Program-made: the position numbers and the translations under genes
From: Tillandsia leiboldiana
Lineage: Eukaryota; Streptophyta; Magnoliopsida; Poales; Bromeliaceae
DNA: 64,000 bases
Direction: 5' to 3'
NCBI GenBank assembly: GCA_029204045.2
Contig: CM055077.1
Location: 13,654,584 to 13,718,583, forward strand
Shown: positions 39,334 to 50,511 of the stretch, in pieces
How positions within the stretch are numbered: position 1 is the first letter of the stretch
Layout of the letters: each line of letters opens with the position of its first letter
Notes under the pieces: model-generated
Database searches by the model: none
What the model was told of the DNA's origin: nothing
The model's input: the letters and a program-made list of their open reading frames with translations, nothing else

Positions 39334-40876
39334 GAACTCAAGAACACGAAAAATTGTTTAATTTTCAAAATTTGAAAAATTGTACCTAAACAATCATTAT
39401 CTTGTACAGAGACTAGGAATCAAGTTAGTTTTGCAAAAAGAATTTTAAAAATAGATCAATTCCATGATTTTCAAAAATTCTTATAATATGCCCTAAAACC
39501 GAATTTTTAGAAATCGAAGCTTAAAAATCCGTTAATCAAGAGAATACCAGGCATATAAACAAAATTAATCTACTCAGAGTTCTTATTTCAAAAGAATTTG
39601 ACCAAAAACCATTCAAAATCGAAATGGAATCATGATTTTCACTCACGTGTTGAAGAACAGGGCAAAATAGTGAAAAAATCTAAGTTTTGATCATAAAAAC
39701 TTACTTGAACCGGAAGAACTTGAGATTAAGAGGCTCAAAATCAGTTGTTTTCTAGAGAGAGAAACTCTGTAGAATTAGAAACAAAAGCTTGAGGTAAAAA
39801 GAAATCAAATACCCTTTCGTTTCATATAAACCCTAGCCGCGGTCCGGATCGGCTCAAGAATTCAGTCCGGATCGGCTACCCGCAGAAAGTTTCTGCGTTC
39901 GGGATCCGGAATAGAATTTTCAGTCCGGATCGGCTCCAACTTTTTCTTCAGAAAAATTTAGAAAAATTCCAGAAATTCCAGAAAAAGTATGTAAGCACTT
40001 TTGTATGTCAACTTTAAACAAAAATCATCGTTTCATGTTAAAAGAAATAATGTTAAAAGAAATAGATTATGCTAAATCTATCAATAATATCCAAGTAATG
40101 AAACGAAAATTTATAAAAATTAAATCTTTTAAAGTTGAACAAGTTCAAAAACATCAATCACGATCTAATGAGTAATGCGTTTATCAAATCATTAATTTTG
40201 CAAAGAAAATGGAGCACAAAGATCGATAGATGTTTGAAATCTCAAATAAGTTAGATAATATATCTAGTCAATTTATTGTAGGGAGTGGCTCTTTGAGCAT
40301 CTTTCAATAAAAATACCCACCTTATACCAACCTTGGAATTCGACAGAGTCAAGTATTCCAAAAAGTATTTTATCTAATCAACAAGAAAAACCATGCTTGG
40401 TATACATGTGGTAGCTGCACACATTACTCGGACGACCGAGGTGGTAGCTCTTTCCTCCATGTGGTGGTAGTTTTCACACTCCTCATTGGGATGTAACTCT
40501 TTCCACATCTTTTGAGCATAAATATTTTAATAAACTCCCCCTCAATTGGCTATCAATTATTTAAGATATGAAGTATTCAACCAAAAATTGATCTTGAGTT
40601 CATACTTAACTCAATTGTCAAGTAAGATAAAAACTATACCAAGAGATAATTTGAGAGAGGAATTGACTTTGATCAATTAAAGATGAACTAATTGATATAA
40701 ATGATCATTGAATCAAAAGAATTATCATGATATCTAAACCATAATAAATTTCTTAAAACATGCAAGGATGCAATTAAAGTCAATAACATATGCTCAGTTA
40801 ATGTTCTATGTACAAGCATAGATAAAGAACACAAACACACAACAAAACCTAACCTAAGCAATGGTTTCAAAAAGTG
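39334..40876 (-). other. Non-coding region between gag-pol and post-pol ORF, Sirevirus A
   Basis: Colinear with D. Contains CCGG palindromes (about 39838-39935, mixed form AGTCCGGATC) and, on the minus strand, GCTAGGGTTTATATG. The CTACCAC block and the hairpin ACTCGG-ACGA-CCGAG are near 40428. A 16-base duplication near 40047-40062 is absent from B. Confidence 0.7.
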
Positions 40877-43800
40877 TTATTTCAAAGGAAGCATTCCAAT
40901 TGCTTTACGCAAATGAATAAAACATTTTTGATCCAAAGGTTTTGTTAAAATAGCAGCTAATTGATCTTCAGTTGAAATATAAGAAATTTGAAGAATACTT
41001 GATTCAACTAGCTCTCTTAGAAAATGATATCTAAGTTCAATGTGTTTTGTTCTAGAGTACAACACAGGATTTTTAGAAATATTTATAGCACTAGTGTTGT
41101 CACAAAGAATAGTTATCGAAGTCGCAGGAATTCGGAAGTCGCTCAACACGCTTTTCATCCAAATCAATTAGGTTGAACAACTACCCGCTGAAATATATTC
41201 CGCTTCGGCAGTCGAGAGTGCAATGCAGTTTTGCTTTTTTACTATGCCATGCAATAAGACAATGGCCAAGATAAAAACATGCACCACTCGTACTCTTCCG
41301 ATCATCCACTGATCCAGCCCAATCGGCATCTGAATATCCTATTATGTTGAGAGTTGTGCCCATAGGATACCAAATTTCGAAATTTAGTGTACCTTTGACG
41401 TACCGGATGATCCTTTTCACCGCTTTCAGGTGAACCTCCTTTGGTGCTGATTGGTATCTAGCGCAAATCCCAACACTAAAGGATATATCCGGGCGACTAG
41501 CCGTGAGATAGAGTAGACTTCCAATCATGCTGCGATAAAGCTTCTCGTCTACACTTTCACTAAGAGATTCACTTCATAATCCCTTGTTGCTAGTTCCCAT
41601 TGGAGTCGGAAAGTCTTTAGAGTTTTCTAATCCAAACTTCTTGACCAACTCCTTTGCATACTTGGATTGGCAGAGATGAATGCCTTCTTCACTTTGTTTG
41701 ACTTGCAATCCAAGAAAATATGTTTGCTCGCCCATCATGAACATCTCAAATTCGCTTTCCATGGTTTTAGCGAATTTTGAAGCATCATTATTCCTTGTTG
41801 CTCCAAATACAATGTCATCGACATAGATTTGTGCCACAATGAAGTTATCCTGAAAATGCTTCACAAAGAGTGTCCTATCCGCTCCCCCTCGAGTGTAGCC
41901 CTTTTCCAAAAGGTGCTTTGTCAACCTTTCGTACCATGCTCGCGGTGCTTGTTTTAGACCGTAAAGAGCCTTTTTCAATCGAAAAATATGGTTAGGTAGT
42001 TTATGGTCAATGAAACCTTTCGGTTGAGCCACATAAACTTCCTCATTTAGAAAACCATTTAAAAAGGCGCTCTTAACGTCCATTTGAAAAAGTTTGATTT
42101 TGAAATGACAAGCAATGGCGAAAAGGATGCGAATTGACTCGAGACGAGCTACCGGGGCGAACGTCTCATCAAAGTCTATACCTTCAATTTGTGAATAGCC
42201 CTGAGCAACTAGGCGTGCTTTGTTCCTAATAATGGTACCATCCTCGTTTTTCTTATTCTTGAAAATCCACTTAGTACCAATTATGTTGTGTTGCTTCGGT
42301 GGCTTCGTTAGTTCCCAGACTTTGTTCCTTTCAAATTGATGGAGCTCTTCTTGCATTGCTTCAATTCAATAATCATCCCGAAGAGCTTCATCAACGTTCT
42401 TTGGTTCCAACATGGAGACGTAACATGCGACTCCACAAACCAACTGTCTCCGAGTCCTGACTCCTTCTTGTGGGTCTCCAATAATATTTGACTCTGGATG
42501 ATCCTTGGAGATGCGTAGCGTTTGAGGTAACGGAGTGCTCGGAGGTATGTGTGATGATTCCTGCATATCAGATAAACTAGAAGAACCATTAGATGCATCA
42601 ACATTATCGGAAGTATTATTATGAGAAGATGCATTTACAGGAGTATCATCATCAAGAGACATATCATGGGTAGATTTATCAGATGCAAAATGAAAAGCTT
42701 CATCTACTTTAACATTAAAAGATTCTACCATCGTTTTAGATTCGAGGTTAAAAACCCGATATGCTCTACTGTTTGTAGAATAACCCATGAAAATTCCTTC
42801 GTCACTTCGAGAGTCGAATTTTCTAAGATTTTCGCAATCACGTAAAATGTAACAGCGACTCCCAAAGATTCGAAAGTATTTGATATTCGGTTTTCTACAA
42901 AACCATAGCTCATATGGTGTATTTAAAGTACCCGGGCGCAAGTAAACACGATTAATTACGTAGACCGCGGTATTAACTGCTTCAGCCCAAAAATGTAACG
43001 GTAGTTTCCGGCTATGAAGCATAACCCGCGCCATCTCTTGTACTACCCTGTTTTTGCGCTCGACTACACCATTCTGTTGAGGTGTATAGGGTGCAGAAAA
43101 TTCATGTTTTATGCCATTGGAAGTGCAAAAATAAATGAATTTAGAATTTATAAATTCTCCACCTCTATCACTTCGAACACGAACGATCTTTTCATTTCTC
43201 TCAATCATAACACGATGACATATCTTATGAAAAGAATCGAAATATCCGCTTTCTCTTTTAAAAATGTTACCCATGAATATCTAGAGAAATCATCAACCAA
43301 AAGAAAAATGTACCATTTACCTCCCAAACTTGGTTGACGAGTCGGCCCCATTAAGTCCATGTGCAATAATTCTAATGGTCGTTAGGTTCCCACGTGGTTC
43401 AAATTCTTATCCGCGGCCCTCGATTGTTTTCCCTTTTGACAACCTCCACACACAATGTTTCTTTAAAAGAAAGTTTAGGAACTCCCTTAACCACGTCTTT
43501 ATTAGAAATCCTTGCTAGTTCCTTAAAATTTATGTGACCTAGTCTTTCATGCCAAAGAGTTTCGTTATGTAAAGAAACTAGGTTACAATGTTCAGAAATT
43601 TTGTTTGGAACTACATAGTAATTATTTTCAGATCTAACCCCTTTCAAAAAGAATAGTTTACATAAGTTACTGGACATTCAATCGCAGAAAAGTTAAAGAC
43701 AAGGGAAGAATTCACCTTTGCGCACCCAAACCTTTTCGGAATGCGTCGGCAATGATTGAGAAGTTATTCTCCTTGGTGAAAGCGTCTTGTATGATTCATC

Positions 43801-45713
43801 GCTTTTCTTTGACGTCGTCGTCTTGTGGGGTGAACTACCAAGGTTCTTTTCTTTTGAAAAATTCTCCTTTGATTTCCGGGGAATGACATTGTTGGTAGTT
43901 GTTGCAAGAGGCGCTTGATTTGATCGTTTTGCTCCAATCTTGCAATCTCTTCTTATGTGCCCTGCAAAACCACAACGAAAACATACCTTTGAACTTGTTG
44001 AACCCGAAGTAGGTGAGGTAGGCTTGTTGTCGTTGAATGCGTTGAATTCCGTCGGAGGAGGAGACGCCGACTGGGGCATAAAACTGTCTTACTCGAACTA
44101 GGACTGTCTCCAGTTCGATTGTATCCAAGGCCCATACGGTTTGTTTGACCAAGACCAAGCATCTTATCCAACTTGCTCCTTCCTGAAGAAAATCGCTTCA
44201 AATCATCCTTAAGTTGGAAAATGGTCTTCGTCATTTCCATTTTTTCTTGTCGAGCCTCGGAGTAGAGCTTCAAGAAGTAGTTAGCTTTATCCACCAGTTT
44301 GTTGTGTTCCTTCTCGAAATGCTCATTTTTCTCTTAAAGGGAAACATTTACTTTGATCAAGTTGTCCCTTTCCACTTCAAGAGCGTTTAAGAGAGAAGTT
44401 GCCCTTTTTGCTTCTTCTTCGAGATCCTGCAATCTCCCTCTCAAACCCTTGTTTTGCTTTGCCAATTTCTTTGAATCCTTTAGTAGTTTATGGTAGGCAA
44501 AAGCAAAGTCTTCACCTTCGGAATTACTCGATTCGTCGTCCGTTGCATTCTTTTCAACTTGGGAGGAGTTGGACAATGAATCGGATGTGCTTGCCATAAA
44601 GCATACGTAAGGTGAAGTTGTGGACGCGTGGAATGCCGTTGCGTTGTTTTCTTCATCACTGGAAGATGACTCATTTGAAGTTGAGGTGTCATCCCAAGTG
44701 ACGGCTTGCATCGCCTTCTTCTTTGACAGATTCTTGTTGGGACACTCCGTTGAGATGTGACCGTAGCCTCGGCACTTGAAGCGTTGGATTTGTCCCTCCG
44801 AGTTTTTCTTATCCTTTGAAAAACTCTCTTGCTTTCTTGACTTAAAGCTTCAAGTTCCTTTGCCTTTCTTCGACTTTACGAAGGATGAGGTTTTGCTTGA
44901 ATTACCCCTTCAAAAGTTTCGACAAAATTTCCTCGTCAAGAGAGCAAGTTGCTTCTCGAAATCCTCCATTGAAAGATTCTCATCATCGTCTGAGGAGGAT
45001 TAATCCGCGTCTTCTTCTTTTGTTGTTTTCAACGCAAAACCTGAAAACTTAGAAGAAGATTCTTTTCCAGAAGAATAGTAAGTAGGAAATGTCATTTCAT
45101 AAGTTTGAAGTGCACAAACTAATTCTTCTACACGGATTTCGTCCGGGTGTTTAACTGTTTCAATGGCCGCAACCTTACGGCGAAATCTTTCAGGAAGAGT
45201 CCTTAAAATCTTTCTTACAACTTTAGATTCTGAAATTTTCTCTCCCAAGTTAGCACATGTATTAACGATATCTTGCAATCGTGTATAATAATCTGTGAAC
45301 GATTCATTTTCTGCCATAAAAATTGAGTCAAATTTGTTCGTAAGCATTTGCAGTTTTTTAATCTTCACAAGGCTTGTTCCGTCATGTGTAACTTGTAGAA
45401 CATCCCAGATTTCTTTCGCAGTCTCACATGCCGAGACCCGAGAGAATTCAGTTTGCGACAAAGCATTAAATAAGGCGTTAATTCCTTCGCCGTTGTAAGA
45501 AGATGCATCAATTTCTTCCTTGGTCCATTTCGACCTAGGTTTGATGGTGCGAACATCAGCCATAATTTCAGTCGGATTTGACCATCCAAACTGGATATAT
45601 TGCCACACCCGTTCTTCGATGGAAATTAAAAACGCTCTCATGCGTACTTTCCAGTAGGAATAATTTGTTCCATCGAAGAACGGTGGTCTGTTGATGTTTC
45701 CACCTTCAACCAT
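40877..45713 (-). pseudogene. Sirevirus A gag-pol (broken, protease deleted)
   Basis: The frame starts with ATG at 45713 (MVEGGNINRPPFFDGTNYSY), 36 bases after the LTR. All domains except protease can be followed: gag, CCHC knuckles, coiled coil, integrase, RT, RNase H, ending GMLPLK. Lesions include stops at 45000-45002, 44334-44336, 42366-42368, 41574-41576 and about 41168, and frameshifts near 44079, 43460, 43262 and 41245. Near 43690 about 280 bases are missing compared with D: the sequence goes from RKGEFFPCL to NFSAIEC, which removes the DSG protease. Nearly all lesions are shared with B, so they predate the duplication. Private to A are at least the stops at 44334 and about 41168. Confidence 0.93.
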
Positions 45714-45732
45714 TGTTTACAACCCTATTCCC

Positions 45733-45744
45733 GCTCTGATACCA
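45733..45744 (-). other. Primer binding site of Sirevirus A
   Basis: TGGTATCAGAGC on the minus strand, four bases after the LTR end and 20 bases before the gag ATG; complementary to initiator tRNA-Met. Confidence 0.93.
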
Positions 45745-45748
45745 CTTA

Positions 45749-46856
45749 TGGGTTATGACTATATGGATCTGAACAGGGTAAAAAACACCTAGAGGGGGGT
45801 GAATAGGTGTAAACAATAAACACTCAAAAATCTTTGCGTAAAAATAACCCAATGCGGAAAAGTAAATAACACGCAGAGATTTTACGTGGAAAACTCCAAA
45901 CCAGGAGTAAAAAACCACGGGACCGATCACACGGTGAAATCCACTAGAATCAAACACGTACAAAGGTGATATAACGTACTCACACACGACTCAACCTTTT
46001 TCTATACGCTCCTAGTTGATCTTCTCCGCTCGCTCCGCAACACGCCTCGAATCCACGATTTGCTTCCAACGCCGAATCCACCGAATACTTAGATCAAAGA
46101 TAGATCGGAAATGCCATCTAAGTATTCATTAATTTGATTCTACTCAAAATCTGAGTTAGAAATCCTAGAATCAAATTAATCAATATAGATGAAGAAACAT
46201 AGAATAAATCTAGTTATTTCCTTTCTTCTCTACATGTGGATTTATAAGTTTTTCTCCGTTAATTTTTCTCGTTCATTTACGGAAATAAAAAACTTATTGT
46301 GGATTACCCTAAAAGATAAAATTAGGGTTTACTTATAGGTTAGAAACCATTGGAAGAGGATAAGAATAAAAAACTGACTGTAACAGATTTTTTCCCGCAC
46401 GACGGTCCGGACTGGATTTGGCTGGATCCGGACTGTCGTTGTTTTTCAGAGAATTCCTGAAAAAATAGTGTTCGGGGTCCGGACTGAAATAACCACGGTC
46501 CGGACTGTTCATGCGATTTCTGCAAAATCCATGTTCGGGGTCCGGACTGAACCAAGGGTGTTCCGGACTGGATTTCCGCATGAACCTACCTACGTTCGGG
46601 GTCCGGACTGGAATACTCTGATCCGGATCCTGAACATATAACAGTCCAGTTTTCTGATTTTTATGCAATTAAAAACCCATCCAAGTGTTTCTACATTATA
46701 AGACGTATTCGGATCACCAAACTAATTTAGTTAAACGTACCTGATCCTTTTGAATTCTTCTTTCTTGAGATTGAGGTATATGATCCAAACATATTCATCT
46801 TCAATCTTCAAGACTTAACCACTTTCACGAAATACGCCAAAATAAATTCCTTAACA
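45749..46856 (-). repeat. Sirevirus LTR shared by elements A and B (1108 bp)
   Basis: On the minus strand it runs from TGTTAAGGAATTT (46856) to CATAACCCA (45749). It is followed by a primer site and gag (element A) and preceded by a polypurine tract and internal region (element B). It is thus the 5' LTR of A and the 3' LTR of B. The hairpin array is reduced to one unit and the start of a second (about 46048-46081). Confidence 0.93.
46405..46628 (-). promoter_or_regulatory. GTCCGGAC palindromes in four pairs (shared LTR)
   Basis: Starts at 46405/46426, 46477/46498, 46540/46561 and 46601/46621. Spacing is 20-21 bases. Most have the core GTCCGGAC where G and D have ATCCGGAT, and the last is still ATCCGGAT. 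The LTR at 55384 repeats this at +9635. Confidence 0.85.
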
Positions 46857-47511
46857 ATCTCCCCCTTTGGTGGTTTCGTGACAAAACAAAAATTCACTAA
46901 AGAAAATTCAAAAAGATATTTTTGTTGTTATCACCATACAACAAAAATTTATAAATAAGACCCTAATACATGAGAGAAACTCCTAAAACAGACTCTAGAC
47001 TTAGACGTTTAAACTCTCTGCAAAAGAAATAATTCTTGACAAAAGAAATCGTTAGATACGTCAAGAATTTAACATTCAGAAATCAAATAGAGAGATGGAG
47101 TTTATACTCACTATGACATTTACAAAATCAGATACGTGTGAAAATACCAATCAGAGATAGACATATCTTCTAAGCATTAAAATCCAAATGTCATAAGTAA
47201 GTTAGTCAACAAACAACTTGTTAGTAATATTACATGCCCAAATAGTTAGTCGAATAGTTAGTCGAGGCATGCATTCATTCACAATACAAAGTAAAAGTTG
47301 TTGTCATACTTACCTTCCAAGTTTGAAGTGACCAAAGTTCTCACAAGCCATGTACAAACCATTGTTCATATCTCTAATCTCTCTCCCCTTTTTTGTCACT
47401 AAAGTTAGCCAAAATTACAAAAATTAAGAAGGGAGATAAAAAGTCTAAAAAAGTGTAAGAACTAAGACTAAAAACCTGCAAAACAAAGATAATTAGAACA
47501 ACAGAGAAAAA
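46857..47511 (-). other. Polypurine tract and 3' non-coding region of Sirevirus B
   Basis: CCAAAGGGGGAGAT (minus, 46857-46870) precedes the LTR; a second tract AAAAAAAGGGGAGAG lies near 47389. The rest is AT-rich and non-coding. Confidence 0.8.
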
Positions 47512-48946
47512 TTAGTCTGAATCCTCAGAGCTGCTGCAACCAAGTTTTTGAAAGATCTTTTTAACTAACTTGGCCAGAGATTTCTGCTTCTTCTTTAAAT
47601 CTCCTATGTCGGCGGTCATCTTGACGAATTCGGAAGACATTCGTTCTTGTTCCGATGAAAGCCGTTGTTGTTCTCTATATATTGACGTAACAGAGGCGTC
47701 ATCCTCTGACGTTGAAGCTGCTGCTGCTGGTGCTGAAGCTGTTGCTGCTGTTGTTGCTGCTGCTGTTAGTGCTGAAGATCTCTTTCTGCGAGGAGGTGTT
47801 GGAGGCTCATCCTGTCTTGTCGAGAGGGACTTCACAATTGTTGTATCGTTAATGGTTCCCAAACTATGCATATATGCGCTCGCACTTGTGTCGATCTTGA
47901 ATTTGCGAAAGATGCACATAATTATCATTGGGAAAGGAAGTCTCTCAGTGGGATGGGCATTTTCCACATACCGCGCCATCCTTGACCAAATCAGATAGGG
48001 AATGTTGAAGTTGGATCCCAAGGCTGCTGTAGGGTTCCCGAGAAGATAAAGAAATAACATTCTATCCCATCTAAGAACTTTTGTTTGCATGTTGGGTAGG
48101 ATGTTGTCGCAAACAATAAAGTTCAAGTAACGATACTCAGGTCGAAGTTCCTTTTATAGAATTGAATTCCCCGTTGACTGAGTATCGGGGAGACAAATCC
48201 CATCGACAACCACCCTCCAGGTTGTGTTGGTACACAGATGACCTTTTAGGTAATGAATCCCATCAACCCGGGCCTTCATTCCCAACACCTCTCCAATTAA
48301 CTGAGGTGTAATCTTGAGCTTGACATTTCTAACCGTCGTTAGAAATTCTCTTGGTCCGTCCTCAAGGTCTACTAGTCTCGATGCATTCTGATAGAATATC
48401 CTCACTAAGTGAAGACAATAGCCAGTAGACTCCGGGAAATTGCAGATGGGGGCAAGTCCTGCTTGATCAAAAAGTGTTTCAAATACTGCAGAACGCTCCT
48501 TCAGAGCTTTGACATTCACATGTCGCTCACCAATGCATTCCCTCTTTTCAAAATCCTTGATTCTCTCAGAGCTGATATGCACAAAGTCCTGTGGAGGAGG
48601 CTCGCTTGCAAGTGGCTCTTCAATTGATATTCCTCGAGCACTACCTCTTTTTCGAGCAACGCTCTTTCTTTTCATTCTAACTGGAGTTTGTTCCATTGGG
48701 GCTTTCCCTTTTTCTGCGGCGGTTGGCGGTGTCTTCGCCTTTGAAGTTGCTGCAGGGGCTTTCCCCTTTGAGGCAGTAGGTGCAGCACGTGCTGCGCCTT
48801 CTTCCATAAGCTCATCCCAATCGAAGGATTCTGTCTCAGATACTGAATCTGAGTTGTCCTGAGTTTTTTTTGCCCTTTTTTGGCTTGTTCGTCGCTCGAG
48901 TGTGCACCATTGCTACAAGGAGCACTATAATCCATGCAAACACCAT
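47512..48946 (-). pseudogene. Post-pol ORF of Sirevirus B (nearly full length, two lesions)
   Basis: Colinear with the 493-residue ORF of D from the hydrophobic start (ATG about 48946) to the acidic tail (SSSEDSD, stop 47512-47514). Two lesions are visible. One extra T in a T-run near 48880, absent from A, shifts the frame close to the N-terminus. A TAA at 48154-48156 (NSIL*KEL against NSVFSKEL in D) splits the core. The core otherwise keeps WRVVVDGICLPD and LRWDRMLFLYLLG, and the tail keeps the coiled coil (EQERMSSEFVKMTADIGDLK). The Ala-rich linker before the tail (ALTAAATTAATASAPAAAAS) is longer and simpler than in D. Confidence 0.85.
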
Positions 48947-50511
48947 TTTTGCTAGTGCTTTAGAAAGTGTAGAACCTGCGAGCAAGAACTCAAGAACACG
49001 AAAAATTGTTTAATTTTCAAAATTTGAAAATTTGTACCTAAACAATCATTACGTGTACAGAGACTAGGAATCAAGTTAGTTTTGCAAAAAAAAATTAAAA
49101 ATAGATCAATTCCATGATTTTTAAAAATTCTTATAATATGCCCTAAAACCGAATTTTTAGAAATCGAAGCTTAAAAATCCGTTAATCAAGAGAATACCAG
49201 GCATATAAACAAAACTAATCTACTCAGAGTTCTTATTTCAAAAGAATTTGACCAAAAACCATTCAAAATCGAAATGTACTCATGATTTTCACTCACGTGT
49301 TGAAGAACAGGGCAAAACAGTGAAAAAATCTAAGTTTTGATCATAAAAACTTACTTGAATCGGAAGAACTTGAGATTAAGAGGCTCCAAATCAGTTGTTT
49401 TCTAGAGAGAGAAACTATGGAGAATTAGAAACAAAAGCTTGAGGTAAAAAGAAATCAAATACCCTTTCGTTTCATATAAACCCTAGCCGCGGTCCGGATC
49501 GGCTCAAGAATTCAGTCCGGATCGGCTACCCGCAGAAAGTTTCTGCGTTCGGGATCCGGAACAGAATTTCCAGTCCGGATCGGCTCCAACTTTTTCTTCA
49601 GAAAAATTTAGAAAAATTCCAGAAATTCCAGAAAAAGTATGTAAGCACTTTTGTATGTCAACTTTAAACAAAAATCATCGTTTCATGTTAAAAGAAATAG
49701 ATTATGCTAAATCTATCAATAATATCCAAGTAATGAAACGAAAATTTATAAAAATTAAATCCTTTAAACTTGAACAAGTTCAAAAACATCAATCACGATC
49801 TAATGAGTAATGCGTTTATCAAATCATTAATTTTGCAAAGAAAATGAAGCACAAAGATCGATAGATATTTGAAATCCCAAATAAGTTAGATAATATATCT
49901 AGTCAATTTATTGTAGGGAGTGGCTCTTTGAGCATCTTTCAACAAAAATACCCACCTTATACCAACCTTGGAATTCGATAGAGTCAAGTATTCCAAAAAG
50001 TATTTTATCTAATCAACAAGAAAAACCATGCTTGGTATACATGTGGTAGCTGCACACATTACTCGGACGACCGAGGTGGTAGCTCTTTCCTCCATGTGGT
50101 GGTAGTTTTCACACTCCTCATTGGGATGTAACTCTTTCCACATCTTTTGAGCATAAATATTTTAATAAACTCCCCCTCAATTGGCTATCAATTATTTAAG
50201 ATATGAAGTATTCAACCAAAAATTGATCTTGAGTTCATACTTAACTCAATTGTCAAGTAAGATAAAAACTATACCAAGAGATCATTTGAGAGAGGAATTG
50301 ACTTTGATCAATTAAAGATGAACTAATTGATATAAATGATCATTGCATCAAATGAATTATTATGATATCTAAACCATAATAAATTTCTTAAAACATGCAA
50401 GGATGCAATTAAAGTCAATAACATATGCTCAGTTAATGTTCTATGTACAAGCATAGATAAAGAACACAAACACACAACAAAACCTAACCTAAGCAATGGT
50501 TTCAAAAAGTG
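48947..50511 (-). other. Non-coding region between gag-pol and post-pol ORF, Sirevirus B
   Basis: Near-identical to the A region (offset 9651 to 9635). Contains the acceptor-like site (about 48976), CCGG palindromes (about 49490-49585), the CTACCAC block with hairpin near 50063 and the internal purine tract near 50172. Confidence 0.7.

Noticed and set aside
45733..45744. tRNA gene signal
   Set aside because: The match is only to the 3' end of initiator tRNA-Met, next to an LTR: a primer binding site. No cloverleaf is present.
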